Source of the DNA: Casuarina equisetifolia
Lineage: Eukaryota; Streptophyta; Magnoliopsida; Fagales; Casuarinaceae
Direction: 5' to 3'
NCBI GenBank assembly: GCA_028551475.1
Contig: CM052358.1
Coordinates: 15,545,938-15,609,937, forward strand
Length of the DNA: 64,000 bases
The notes under the pieces were generated by a model. The model saw only the letters and a program-made list of their open reading frames with translations, was not told the origin of the DNA and made no database searches. The position numbers were made by a program, and so were the translations under genes. Positions 48,190-60,399 of this stretch are shown in pieces (the stretch's first letter is position 1; every line of letters starts with the position of its first letter).

Positions 48190-49034
48190 TAGGGATATAA
48201 TTGTTATTTACACAAGTAGGATGTCTAGGAATTTGGTAGACTTAGATTTGCAAAAGAAGTGGAGAATTACAAAATTATGAGATCAATTGGACGACAAGAA
48301 AAGTTGTAAACTCCAAATTATATAATTTAAGTTAATTGTTAGCTCATGGACATGAGTTATTATGTAGAACCACATAAATTATCACATTTTATTTTATTGT
48401 TTTTATGTGTTTTTTGTTTCCAATTAATTATCACCTAACATAGCATCATTGTATGGGTGGGGAAGGAGAAGATCTGGGTTTATAAGCAGACTACCATAGC
48501 TTGGGTGACTTGAAGTCCTCGTCTATGAGCACCTTAACTAAATAAATGAGGAAATCTTTTTACTTTTTAACCTTTCAAAAGTGAAAAACTAGATATTTAG
48601 ATGATCTTAGAAAGAGCAAGTTAAAAGGGCATCCTTCCCTTTTTGACACTGTTAAATCGAATGAAAGTGGAAATTTCCGTGCAGTTCAATCGCGGCCCAT
48701 TAGTATCAAATTCTTTCTCTAAAAGTAGTAGAAAGTGCTCTTATTCTTAGAAAATGCTCTTCTCATTCTTGATTCGGGGGAAAATGCTCTTAATCTATCC
48801 GATAAGCATGCAGTGCTCTCACGCCTTACCCAAACGACAATAAGAAGTTTAAGCACGGCACTCTAATGTTGTTAGGTCTCCACTAACTTCCTTTCCACCA
48901 TTGCCATTCTTCTTGTTTTCCTCCTACTACGGAAACACTGTCGCCGTTTCTCCCTTTTGAACTAATTAAATCCTTTTAGTATTAGCTCCGAAGTCTTCTT
49001 GCCAATCGAGTATTCATTTATTTAATTTAAGAAT

Positions 49035-49379
49035 TTGAAATCATTTTTCCCAGTCAACCCTTTAAAAGTCTTTCTTAAAAGGACAAAAGAAAGAAAAATT
49101 CTTAAGGGCTTCTTTGTTAAGTTAATGACGGCCGACTTCAATCGGCGTGCTGGCTTGACATCGACGACTTATGTGTATGACCAGATGTGCCCTAATGGTG
49201 GATCGTACATCTTTAGCAGCCACACGCTTCTTCGTCCCTCGCGTGGGTCTCCTCCTCATCGATTGTATGAACACGCAGGGGTATTCATAAGTGGGAAATA
49301 TTCCACGAGTCGTTTTCGAAGCATCTGGAGGATTCTTTTAGGATGCCCACCCCCTCTGTTAAATTCGTCGGGGCCATGA
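49035..49379 (+). CDS. Orphan reading frame in a GC-richer island
   Basis: A 114-codon frame begins MKSFFPVNPLKVFLKRTKER. Its second half (RPSRGSPPHRLYEHAGVF...) lies in DNA clearly richer in GC than its surroundings. I do not recognise it, no promoter or intron structure supports it, and another frame is also open over part of it. It may be a remnant of a host gene or of an unrecognised element. Confidence 0.12.
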   Translation: MKSFFPVNPLKVFLKRTKERKILKGFFVKLMTADFNRRAGLTSTTYVYDQMCPNGGSYIFSSHTLLRPSRGSPPHRLYEHAGVFISGKYSTSRFRSIWRILLGCPPPLLNSSGP

Positions 49380-51772
49380 TATCAAAGTCAGAACAAATTC
49401 TAGCGACGATTTCCGCGTTTGAGAAGATCTTGGGACCCCTTGTTATAACCTTCTGTCTTTTCCCTTCTCAGGAGGGTTGATTGTTAGAAAAATTTCGTCT
49501 AAAACGAGACTCTATAACTGAGCATTGATCCTAAAGAAATAATGGATTTAATATATGTAACGTAAGTAGATCAGAAGACATATCATATTTTTTTTTATCG
49601 TAAATCAAAAGTTGCTACGTAAAAGCCTTTTTTATCTACCCGTGTGAATAAGCGGTTACTTGGTGTGTGTGAGTGGTTATTAGTGAGTTTTGTACTTAGT
49701 GTTTTATACGAGAGAGGGGCATAATGGATGAGGTGGCGAAACTTTCCTAAGGGACAGTTTTCTACTACTAAACACACTAAAACAGATTCCATTGTTATCT
49801 CAAAATTTTTCAAATATATTAAATATATATATAAACGGATAGCTAGAAGAGAGACTTAACCCATTAATAAAATGTCCATACAAATAGCCTTACTCATCAA
49901 AGTATATAAGATGGACAACGACCCATACCAGTCAGTACCATATATGCAAAAGGGGAATATATGTACAATGTGTGTACAATTAAATGAACCAATAAAATCA
50001 CATTACATTGCCACGGTAGAAAATGATTGTTTATGCATCATTGATATAAGTTCACACTACATGGACTCATACAATGAGCCAACATTGATGACTCTTGAAT
50101 GAAAGCATTTTGTATAATCTAAGAAATGATTGGAAACATTTTGTAGATAGTGGGTATATTGATTTCATCAAATAAATTTGTTAAATAAATGGTATGAAAT
50201 TATTTTCTAATATTATTGGAAGTTATATTTAGAATTCAAGTTTTATATTCCGTCCCTTTGTCCTATGCGTACGATAAGGGTGGGTGTTAAGTCTTATACA
50301 AAAAGAATTATAAAATTATGTAAGAGTAATTTATAAATAGATGAGTTTTCTACTCAATACTTTTGGATGTCAAGCTAAATGTAAGTAATTTTTTATAATT
50401 CATAATATGGTACTAAAGCTTAGGTTTTTCTTTACCCTCTCCAATAAGTTGCCCAATTTTAAAATCCATGTGGTGGAAAAGTATTTTAAATGAACAATAT
50501 AAAGTTATTATCTCATGTTGTTACAATTCATGAAGAACTTATATTCTATTTTTCGACTTTTCACTTTTGAATAAAAACTTTTGTGAGATGTGTTATCCTA
50601 TACTTCAAGCAAGGAGATGTGTTAAGTATTACATAAAAAATATAGAAGCATATAGAAGTAGTTTATAAAAATGTATATTCCTTCATTTAATATGTTAGAA
50701 TTTTAATTAAATTGGACCATTCGCAATAATTTTTAATAAAATTCTTTTTGCATTCTATGGGTACAAAGGTCATTCTAAACTGTATAAAATATCCTGTTAT
50801 TCTCTCATAGTTATTGATGTCTTAATCTCTTTGATCAGTTCGGATTATTTATGAATAAGAAATGATTTGGTTTGATGTTGAACCTATTTGCGTCAATGTC
50901 AATGTTAGACTAAATTCCTCCTACAAAAACTATAATACAATCATCAAATAATTTCTTATTTTTTATCAAACCCATGGTTTATTTCAAACGTTTTTCTTTT
51001 CCCTAAGTTTGAACATATTTTTACTGATTGTTTTTAGTTTTTCAAAGAAAGTATGGAGCATAATAACCTTATTGATTACGTAAGTAAAACCAGTAAGTAC
51101 TTCTTACTACGAAAGAAAACTCATAATTATTATGGATATAATCTCAAAACTCATAACTATTTTCATTTATGACGATTACCATATATAAGATGTCAGATAG
51201 GTAACTACAACCATAAGATTGAAAGCTTCTTTGACTTATTAAACTCATGTAACCTTGTTTCTTGGGTAAATAAATAAGTTATAACTCTATAGAAAGAAGA
51301 TTTGATACGTCTCTTATTTATTTTTATTTAATTACTTTTTTCCTTAACCAATCAACGGTTGAATAAAGTTAATTGAAAATAAATGAAATAAATCGAAAAG
51401 GATATGCTAAGAGATGTAACAGCATTTATCCTTGTCTTATCCGCTTAATCTGACGTGGCCTTAAATTAAAAAAATGGTAAAAAATCTGCAGTTGGAAGTG
51501 CGTCTCTTTCATCTATCTATTCTTTTCAAAACAAAAAGCCAAAAATCTTTGACCATGCTTTTTTCAAAGGACGACTGAATCTACTTACTGCCAGCTATTT
51601 GTTGTAACGAACGCGTTAAAACCATATCATGCCAGCCCTTTATCGCGTGTTTAGAATGACATGTCGTTTTGTAGGGGAAGATTGTGATTCCAAGGACTCT
51701 AACGCCGTCAAACAGTTCCGAGCGAGACGGTTCTTCAGTTTTTGCAACTGAGCTGGGTGGAGCATGTCGCGT

Positions 51773-51778
51773 CACGTG
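51773..51778. promoter_or_regulatory. G-box CACGTG
   Basis: A palindromic CACGTG in GTCACGTGTC sits about 590 bp upstream of the start codon of the 163-residue gene. It is a common bZIP/bHLH site; function here is inference. Confidence 0.3.
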
Positions 51779-52072
51779 TCTCGTTCACCTCTAAGTGCGC
51801 ATGGATATTATAATACGGGACGAAGTTGGGGGAGGAGGGAACAGTGGATTGTGCCGCTGAAAAAATCTCTCCCTTCCCCTCCCCGCCGCTGTAGCTGCGG
51901 GACTGCGCGTGACCGGAAGAAGCTGAGATCTGTTGCCTTTCTGGCGGGTGACAGTTGGGATTGGAAACCGTCGCTTATTTGTTTCGCTCAACCGATATTA
52001 GCCCTTCATCCCTCTAACTATTCCTCTTTTCAAACCCTCTGTAATTGAAAACAACCGCTTCCCTTCCTCTGG

Positions 52073-52076
<4 letters not shown>

Positions 52077-52112
<36 letters not shown>
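52077..52112 (+). repeat. (CT)18 microsatellite in the probable 5' leader
   Basis: Eighteen perfect CT units lie about 250 bases before the ATG at 52364. Pyrimidine dinucleotide runs are frequent in plant 5' leaders and core promoters. Confidence 0.85.
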
Positions 52113-52121
<9 letters not shown>

Positions 52122-52363
52122 AGAAAATCAAACAGAGCCTTGATCTTCTCTCTTTTTCTGTTTCTCTGATTTGCTGAATTTCTATTGGTGAAGAATTCGG
52201 GGATAAGTCGCCGTCCATCGCGCTCTTTGTATTGGAGTTTTTCCTCTCCGGAAAATTTGATCCTTCTTTCGATCTAGTTTGGCCGGCTGTCCAACAAATC
52301 CTGGAGGAATATCACAGGTCTTCGTTGATTCGGATACAGCATTTTTCGTGATTACTCGTTGAA

Positions 52364-52855
52364 ATGAGTAAGGAGGTGCTGCTGCGATCGCCGCCGGCGA
52401 TTCATCGGCAGCCTGTCGTGGTTGAGAAGACGAAGGAGAGAAAACGGTTGGGAGAGGTCGCCGGAGGGACCGCGGCGGAGTGCGCTGCGATATGCTGCTG
52501 CTGTCCATGCAGCGTCATGCACCTTCTCGTTCTGGCCGTCTACAAGGTGCCGGTGGGCCTTTGCAGGAAGGCCTGGAAGCAGAAAAAACGGCAATGTTTG
52601 CTCAGGAAGAAGAAGAAGACGAAGCAGCCGAAGCAGATGACGACAGGCCTGTTGCCGCGGAGGCCTGTAACTACTTTTATTACGCCCGCACACGTGGACG
52701 CAGTGGCGGAGACGAAGAAATCCAGTGGTGACGATGTCAAGAATACTGAGATGGGCGATGGGGAAATGGAGGCCGTTCAATTGGATCAGGAAATGTTGGA
52801 TCGGTTCAGTGGGGGTGGATTCTGGAGGAGTCCGTCTCAGAGGTACACGTCATAA
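52364..52855 (+). CDS. Unnamed plant protein family with CCCCPC motif
   Basis: An intronless 163-residue protein beginning MSKEVLLRSP. Residues 30-71 carry GEVAGGTAAECAAICCCCPC and then SVMHLLVLAVYKVPVGLCRKAW, a strongly conserved block in a small land-plant family of unknown function that I recognise by pattern but cannot name. The cysteine cluster next to a hydrophobic stretch suggests lipidation or membrane association; that is inference. A lysine-rich stretch (72-90) and a conserved tail DRFSGGGFWRSPSQR near 144-160 complete the family layout. Frames open on the other strand across this GC-rich stretch are shadows. The leader contains (CT)18. Confidence 0.8.
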   Translation: MSKEVLLRSPPAIHRQPVVVEKTKERKRLGEVAGGTAAECAAICCCCPCSVMHLLVLAVYKVPVGLCRKAWKQKKRQCLLRKKKKTKQPKQMTTGLLPRRPVTTFITPAHVDAVAETKKSSGDDVKNTEMGDGEMEAVQLDQEMLDRFSGGGFWRSPSQRYTS

Positions 52856-54057
52856 TGTGTAATCTTGTTTTGGTGTAGGAATTGTCCAATTATTGAAATT
52901 ATGTTGCCTTCACCATATTCTTTTACTCGCGAGAATCAACAAAAGGGTTGCATCACGAAATTTTACAATTATTTTTAAGAAATGGTGATGATATTTTAAC
53001 AAATTTTACTAATATTACCAAATTGAGTGTAATAATTATATCTAAAGCTGAAGAGAACTTTGTAAAACATCGTTTTATTTTTGGTATAGTTTATGAAGGT
53101 GAAAAAGAAGTACAGAACAGAGCTCATTGCACCTTCTTAGTTACAGCCTTTAATAAACGGCCCTGCTTGTGAAGATTGCAGCATCCTACTTGTGGTGAAA
53201 TTTTGGTTTAACTCTTTTCTAACAGTATAATATGTCCTAGCAAAATTGTTTTATTCGAGAAACTTATTATCAAAACTTAAAACAAGAAGAAAAACAACTT
53301 GTTGTGAAAACCCAATTTAATCCCTCTTCTTAGGGTATTCTTTACTATATTATTTGATCGACTAATGACTAACTCCTTCCTAGATGAGTTTGATGTTAGC
53401 TTCATTCCCTTGTGTCGTAATTTCTTGCGCTAAAGTTAGCGAGGGCCATCATCTAAGGCTGCTAGACAAGTTTCCTTAGCTGAACTATAACTAAGGTTTA
53501 TGGTACTTCAACTTTCATTGTTGTTCGTAAAACTATCATCTTATTGTTATTGCATGTTGAAGTGTAGAAAGATATTTCAAAGTCTCTTTGCATCATCTCA
53601 CATAATTGGCTAATCCTCATGAATCATCACACTATAATCAATGCATATACAAAACAGTTAATATAGTCAAGGATGAAGAATACCAATGTACGTTTTATAA
53701 TACTTTTGAAGTTTATTAAAGCAAAAAATAAAATAAAAAATGGTTAATCTCGTATATTCTACATCAACTTGTGGCGTCATGGTGCCATCTCAACCTCAAT
53801 CGTAGACATTGTTAATCCTCATTACGAAACTGCCACATCAGCCCTAGAAGGCGCAACACACACTTTCTATGTTGCAACTAGAAATGGAAAGGAAATCAAT
53901 GAAAGAAAACTTCATCAAGAATTACCAAACTTCCTAGGGGAAATTGACCATCGGTTGTAGGAAAATAAGGGAATGATGAACAACATCTCCATTATTGTTT
54001 GATTGGAGAATCGATTTAGTACCTTTGGATGTAAGCCGATCTTGCATATAGCATTAT
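52856..54057. other. 3' region of the CCCCPC gene and spacer
   Basis: No further gene is supported. A 63-codon frame at 53769-53960 has no recognisable features. At 53946-53985 there is similarity to the gypsy LTR sequence near 61990-62020 (ATAAGGG-AATGAYGAACAA), suggesting an LTR scrap next to the copia insertion. Confidence 0.35.
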
Positions 54058-54324
54058 TGTCTTTGATAATCCACCAAGGAAGGCACGCAAGACAAGCTAA
54101 AAGCAAAGCACTCATTAGCTCTTATTAGTGAAAATCTTTTTTACACATCATGTAAACTTTTTCTTTCAGCTATATATAGATGTAACACAGTGTGCATTGA
54201 TTCATTCTTTTACTCAGTTAAATATACATTATGTTGAGCAATGAACCAGAATCCTTGTTGTCCTTTTCTCTCCTTGTTCTTTCTCTTTACAATCACAATT
54301 TCTCTTTCCTTTTTTGTTTTTCCA
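54058..54324 (+). repeat. Copia 5' LTR
   Basis: Matched along its length by 59351-59590. It ends TTTTTCCA just before the primer site. The start is either TGTC at 54058 or about 54070, where similarity between the two LTRs becomes clear. Confidence 0.75.
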
Positions 54325-57300
54325 TTTGGTATCAAAGAGCCAGGATTTGGTCATTGCTCATGGCAGACAACCAAATTTTTGCTAGCACCTATCCCTTTCT
54401 TGTTTCGGTAAATGTATCCAACTTCATGAACTTGTGATTGAGTGAAACCAACTTTCTGCCATGGTTTACTTTGGTCAAGACACTTATGCAAATGTAGCAT
54501 CTATGTGGCTTCCTAATAGTGAAGTTGAAGAACCATTGCCCACCATCTAGGATGAAGAATATGATGAAGAAGTTGAAAATGCCAACAATGTAGCCTAGAA
54601 GCAAACTGATAGTCTTGCAAAATCATGGATCCTTAGCACTCTATCTGAGGAAGTGTTAGGATACATCTTTGAGTTGGAAACAACCTCTTAAGTCTGGGAC
54701 AAGTTATGCAACATGTATGCCTCGAAAATCGAAATAAGAGAATATGACTTACTTTCCCAACTCTACCACCCGTGTAGGGGAAATAAGCCACTTTCTACTT
54801 ATCTCAATGAGTTTCAGAGCTTAACTAATTCCATCGGTAAGTCACTCTTTGACCAAGGCAAATCCTTTCAACTACTGGAAGGCCTAGGATCTGAATATGA
54901 ATCCTTTAGAACCATTATGTTCAAACCCCCCCATTCATTTAAGCATACATGTTCCTCCATAACAATTCGATAATTTAGCGTTCACTACTCAACGCTTCCA
55001 ACATGGTGGCCGTCCTGGTAACATAAAGGGATGAGTTGGTCAAATTAGCTTTTCCTCCTAAGGACATGGATTCATCCAATCCACTCAACCTAATCGCACT
55101 ATACCACACAAGCCCTTTGGAGAACAACAACAAAACCCACATCCTAGAAACAATCATAAACATGGCCATCCATTAGTTACATGTGAAATTTGCTTTAAAA
55201 AAGGGCATAACATCCTTTAATGTTGGTGTTGTTTTGATCATGCTTTCCAAACAGGCAACGTCCCTCAAGCTCTTGCAACACTCACAAGATCCACCATAAA
55301 AAGGTTGGGTTCCTAATAGTAGAGTTATTGTCCATGTTGTGAGTTAAATAATGTTGGAATTGACAAAATCCTTGTTGGTAATGGACAACAAATAGTTATC
55401 ACTTATATTGGTAATGTTGTCCTGGGAAATGATTTGCTTCCTCTCAACTTTATCTTAGTGGTTCCAAATATAACAAGGAAATTGCTTTCTATTTCCAAGT
55501 TAATTGATGACTATCGTTGCCTTGTTATTTTTGATAATCATCATTTTTATGTTAAGGACTTAAGAATGAGGTAGATTTTGTTGAAATGAGTTAGAAAAGG
55601 AAATCTTTACCTACTGCTAGACCTTCCACATATGGCTCTATTTCCTCAACAACAACAAAGAACAAACTTGAACACCTAACGTCATAGGTTGGGGTACTCT
55701 CATAAATAAGTAGTAAAATTTTTAGCTCAACAAGGAAAAATTAGTGTAGTACCTAATTCTATCATTGACTTTTGTAAACCTTGCCACATGAGCATAAGTT
55801 GTAAGCTCCCTTTTACAAACTTTACCACTAGAACCTCTTTTCCTTTTGAAAAGGTTCATAATGATGTATAGGGGCCTTCACCCGTTAATTCTTGTTAGCA
55901 CTATAAATATTGTGTCCTTTGTTGACAACTTTTCACATTTATTTGGATATTTCCTCTTTAGTAGAAGTCTAATGTGCTTGGTGTCTTTAAGGATTTTAAG
56001 AAAATGGCAGAAACCTAATTTTGTTTATCCATCAAAATCTTGTAAACTAACAATGGTGGGGAATATTTAAGTAATGATTTTCTTTCTTTTCTCAAAGCCA
56101 ACAAAATCTTACATTATTTTTCTTGTATACACCCCAACAAAATGGGGTTGCAGAAAGGAAACACCATAATATTGTGGAGCTGGCTAGAACCATAATGATT
56201 AAGGCAAATGTCCCAAAACAATATTGGGTCGATGCTTTTCTTATTGTAGTGCATATGATCAATAGGATTCCAAGTTAATCTATTAACAATTCCATCCTTT
56301 TTGAAAAATTGTACAAGAAACACTATGATTATAGCTTTTTTTGAGTGTTTGGGTGCTCATGCTTTGCTTACCTTAAGCATGAAGTTATAGATAAACTATT
56401 TCCCAAATCATTTGAGTGCATTCTTTTAAGATATAACCCATAACATAAGGGCTATAAGTGCATTCACTGTGCCTTTCGGAAAGTGCTTGTCTCAAGACAC
56501 ATTATCTTTAACGAAGCCTCATTTCCTTTTGTAGTTCAACTCAAGAACTCTAAAACATGTCTCACTACAACTTGCCCTCCTTAAAGCTTAGAAGAACTAG
56601 CTAGCTTGCACTTTTCACCTGCTGATTGGCTAGATGAAGTCATGAATGACAACCATTTGAAAAACACATCAAACAATATGGATAGAGACACTCCACCTCA
56701 TGCAACATGGCTAACTATTATCCCTTCACTGCATCCTTAAGAAGCCAAGTCCCACGCATGCTGTGACTCCAGTTGAGTCCCTATTTGTTCCATCTAAGAC
56801 CCTCACTAGCTGCAATGTGTTGGCTTTATACAATAACATGGAGAATCCCAAAAGTCATAAACTTGAGGGCCAATCGAGTGATGCCCAACTTGCCTTACCT
56901 GTGAATGTCTCACACATATCCATACAAGGTAATATGGAGATTTCCCAGAGCAACATGTCATATATGCCTTTCACTAGCGAGAACACAATGTAAAACATGG
57001 AACAAAGCTCACCCATAGCTATATGTTCAAATAGCTTCATTTGCCCAACAATTGAACCTCTAACAACATTAACAAACAATCCTATTTTCATTGATAAAGC
57101 CAAACACATGTATAATATCTTTTTCATCTCCTTGTAAGAATGACTCCAGCTAGTACTATGTAGCTCATAATCCATAATCCTCAGTTTCTCTCCTACTTAT
57201 TAACCCATTCGAACACAATCCATGCAAATTAGGAGTCAAATTGAAATCCAAAAACCAAACCCTTAAATAAACATTGACCCTCACTCCTTGAAAATCTTCA

Positions 57301-58507
57301 TTTGGCTCTAAAACACAAGGGTTGGAGACATGCAATGGAGGAGGAAATGTCAGCCCTCAAATGCAACAATACTTGGTAGCTTGTTCCTCTGTTGGAAGCA
57401 AAAAATATTGTGGGGTGTCATTGGGTCTTGAAGCAAAAACTTGGGCCAAATGGAGAACTAGATCGCTTAAAGGCAAAACTTATAACCAAAGGCTACCATT
57501 AAAAACCAAGTGTGGACTTTCTTGAAACTTTTAGCCTTGTTCACAGTACTACAATCTGTTTGATTTTGTCAATTGCTACTGTGAGGCGTTGGCCATTGTT
57601 TCAACACGATATATATAATGGCTTCTTGCACATGCCACTTACTAAACTTTTAAGGATCATCAGGTCTCACCTTTTAGACCATGTATGTTAATTGAAAAGA
57701 GCTATTTATGGTCTTAAACAAGGCCTACGAGCTTGGTATGATAGGTTCATCAACTTTCTTTTCTCTTTTAGCTTTCGTTATAGCCAACATGACCCTTTTT
57801 TTTTAATACTTGATCAAAATGGTGTAATTATTTGATTTTACTCTATGTTGATGTTCTTATAGTGATTGAGAACTCCATGGAGTCAATTATGAGCTTTGAG
57901 GCTACTCTTAGTTAAGAATTTCCAATTAAAAGTCTTGGATAACTTCATTACTTCTTAAGAGTTAAAGTCACCCATACTACTAAAAGGATTCTATTATCTC
58001 AAAAGTAGGATGCTATTGACATATTAAAATGGGTAGGTATGGCTGCCAAGGAACTAATACTACAAAATGAAGCCTCACCAACAAAGGAACCATTTATGTT
58101 TTGGAGTCTTGTATAGGCACTACAATACCTTACATTGACTTGTCTGGACCTCTCCTTTGTTGTCAACCATTTATGCCAAACAATGCATGCACCAACAATT
58201 GTTGACTTTCATCGGTTAAAGAAGGTGATGAGATACTTACATGGAATGGTATATTACAGACTTAAACTTCACTTTGCCAGTACTTTAAATTTGTATGGTT
58301 AGAGTGATGCAGATTAGGGGGAAGTTACCATGTGACTAAGCAATTTATCACAAGGTTTTGTTTATTTTTGGGTGCAAATTGCATCTCATAGAGTGCAAAA
58401 AGGCAATCAATGATCTTAAGGTCATCAACAAAAGTTGAATACCATTGTCTAGCCATAGCAACAGTAGAGTCAAACTTTTTGACCGATTGATATAACCTTA
58501 AATAGTA

Positions 58508-58923
58508 GCTTTTGCTAAAACCCGAGCAGTTTCTTGAAAACTTGCTTCTGATATGAAACTTTGAGTATTTAGAGATGCTTTCGTTATTCCCAACAAGATG
58601 GCACGGTAACAGATCGCTTCTTCCAAAGCACGCCCTGTTCGTTCCGCCCGCAACAATTCAATTAGTTCTCCGGGTGAAAAAACATTAGACATTCTATCTT
58701 CTGAAACCAACACTTTTGATGTTATTTGACGCACAATAATCTCTATATGTCGATTATGAATCTGCACCCCCTGAGATCGATAAACTTTTTGGATCTTATT
58801 AACCAAAGAGATACGACTTTGCACTATAGTTAACTCAGCCCCAATCAAGAATTCCCAAGGAATTCCAAGAATTTTTGCTATACGCTCGTTCCAACCCTCA
58901 ATCCTCTTTTCTAGGTTCATCGA
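58508..58923 (-). pseudogene. rpoC2: Plastid rpoC2 fragment in nuclear DNA (NUPT)
   Basis: The minus strand encodes about 138 residues of the plastid RNA polymerase beta'' subunit, towards its C-terminal part: [58 protein letters not shown]. The frame is open throughout. Homology stops sharply near 58508 and 58923 and the flanks are copia RNase H sequence, so about 415 bp of plastid DNA was captured inside the element, probably at a double-strand break. It is not a functional gene: both ends of a roughly 1400-residue protein are missing. The open frame and close resemblance to plastid text suggest the transfer is younger than the surrounding element. Confidence 0.9.
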
Positions 58924-59186
58924 TATTAAATCTTTCCCATTTAGGGATCTTAATGTGCCTTAACCTGAGCCAATAGTTTTTTTTTTGTGACAACCTGTCA
59001 ACCTGTCAACCTTGTACCTTACCGCCAAGCCAATCCTTCATGGCAAGTCTAACATATAGAAATAGACTACCACTTTATTTGTGAGAAAGTAGCACTCAAG
59101 ACCACTGTTACAAAACATGTGCGATCAAGTGAGCAATTGATAGACTTACTCACTAAAGCTCTTCCCCAGACTCTGTCTAAAAAACT

Positions 59187-59228
59187 GCATAGCAAACAAG
59201 GTCTTCTGCATAACAAACAAGGTCTTCT
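59187..59228 (+). repeat. 21-bp tandem duplication
   Basis: GCATAGCAAACAAGGTCTTCT (first 20 bases shared but for one) occurs twice in tandem near the end of the copia coding region. Confidence 0.85.
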
Positions 59229-59350
59229 CACACTTACTTTAAAGGGGCCTATTGACTCTAATAGTCGAAAGCACGTGAGATAGGTTCTAACCATGACAAC
59301 CATAAACAACAAACAAACACATCAACCTAAAACCAACAAGTCACGAAAGG

Positions 59351-59590
59351 TTTACCAAAGAAGGTACACAAGACAAGCTAAAAACAAAGCACTTATTAGT
59401 TTTTATTAGACAAAATCTCTTCTACACATCATGTAACATTTTTCTTTCGGCTACATATAGATGCAACTCAGTGTACATTGATTCATCCTTTTGCTCAGTT
59501 GGATATACATTATGTTGAGCAACGAATTAGAATTTCTATTGTTCTTTTCTCTCTACAAATGCAATTTCTCTTTCTTTTCTCGTTTTTTCA
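59351..59590 (+). repeat. Copia 3' LTR
   Basis: Partner of 54058-54324, following a short purine tract ACGAAAGG, and ending TTTTTTCA. Confidence 0.75.
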
Positions 59591-60399
59591 TTATTACGGT
59601 GGAAATTTTGATAAAGTTAGAGCAATCAATTTAGAAAAACAACCTTTGGGTTTGGTTGATTTGCCAATGTCTAGGCCACCATCCATTGGTAAGGTGTAAG
59701 TTGTCTTGGAGGGTCCTAATGGTTTAGTCACCATCAAGGATATCACTACTAATGAAGATGAGCTACCCTTTTTTTCTATGGGTCACTCTTTGCCTATCGA
59801 ATGCTATTATGGGTAATTGAAAAATGACCAACCATAAAGGCTAATCAAATGGTGGAGGCTATAGTGATAAACGATGCAGCTGACTCCTTTTTACCCATAC
59901 ATGCATCCACTTGGGGCCATGAGCCCTTTGTAAAGGTAGTGGGGTACCAACACCTAGATCTATGATTTAGATTAACCAACAATGGGACCTTTTCACCGAA
60001 TTTGATTATTAGAGGTGATTGGTGACACAATTCTGTGGCCATGAGAGTTTTTCCATGGGATAGGGTGGCTAGCCCCCATGAGGGCCATTACAATCATTGC
60101 TAGAGCTACCATGACCTTCACCGAAGCCGTTATAACCTTTGTCAATGAAAGACAATTTTGGCTCCAATTTTTACTAGGGATGAATTGAGGGATGCCAACA
60201 TTGTGAAATTTATTGTGGGGACAACAATAATGGCTTTAAGGTCAATAATTCACATTCTTAGTTTCCTAGAATGGTGGCCTTTTGTTGCTAGAATATGTTG
60301 TGTGACTTTTTTTTGTCACAACTCACCCATTGTTGGATTTCTTTTTCTTTTTCTTTTTATTTTTCTTTTTCTTTTTTTTTTAGTTGCCACACCTACATA
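59591..60399. other. Unassigned, probably retroelement-derived
   Basis: No recognisable domain. Short frames at 59600-59815 and 60158-60400 have no known features, and a pyrimidine-rich run of CTTTTT-type units lies at about 60340-60380. By position it may be the upstream part of the gypsy relic. Confidence 0.3.

Larger units (their letters stand above)
47801..51700. other. Intergenic region, mostly AT-rich
   Basis: It contains the 60-67 bp imperfect tandem repeat at 48063-48189 and a GC-richer island at about 49120-49450 with one orphan frame (listed separately). From about 49500 to 51500 it is AT-rich sequence with short frames that resemble nothing known (for example 49872-50102). No gene or RNA is recognised. 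Confidence 0.45.
54058..59590 (+). mobile_element. Ty1/copia relic with both LTRs and a plastid DNA insert
   Basis: Order: 5' LTR, primer site TGGTATCAAAGAGCC (54327), gag (about 54400-55000), zinc-knuckle patch CEICFKKGHN (about 55180), protease and pre-integrase traces, integrase (about 55850-56550), reverse transcriptase (about 57300-58250), RNase H start with MILRSSTKVEYHCLA (about 58405-58455), plastid rpoC2 fragment, RNase H end with SSEQLIDLLTKALP (about 59125), and 3' LTR. The flanks share CATTATT, consistent with a target duplication of about 5 bp. The two LTRs look about 85 per cent identical by eye, which with usual plant rates means several million years. It is broken, with well over ten breaks. 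Confidence 0.85.

Noticed and set aside
52182-52780. Minus-strand frames of 108 and 142 codons over the CCCCPC gene
   Set aside because: They are shadows of a GC-rich coding region; the plus frame carries a conserved protein pattern.
58498-58920. Treating the rpoC2 frame as a functional gene or the window as plastid DNA
   Set aside because: Only about a tenth of the protein is present and both flanks are retroelement sequence; all other genes are nuclear with spliceosomal introns.
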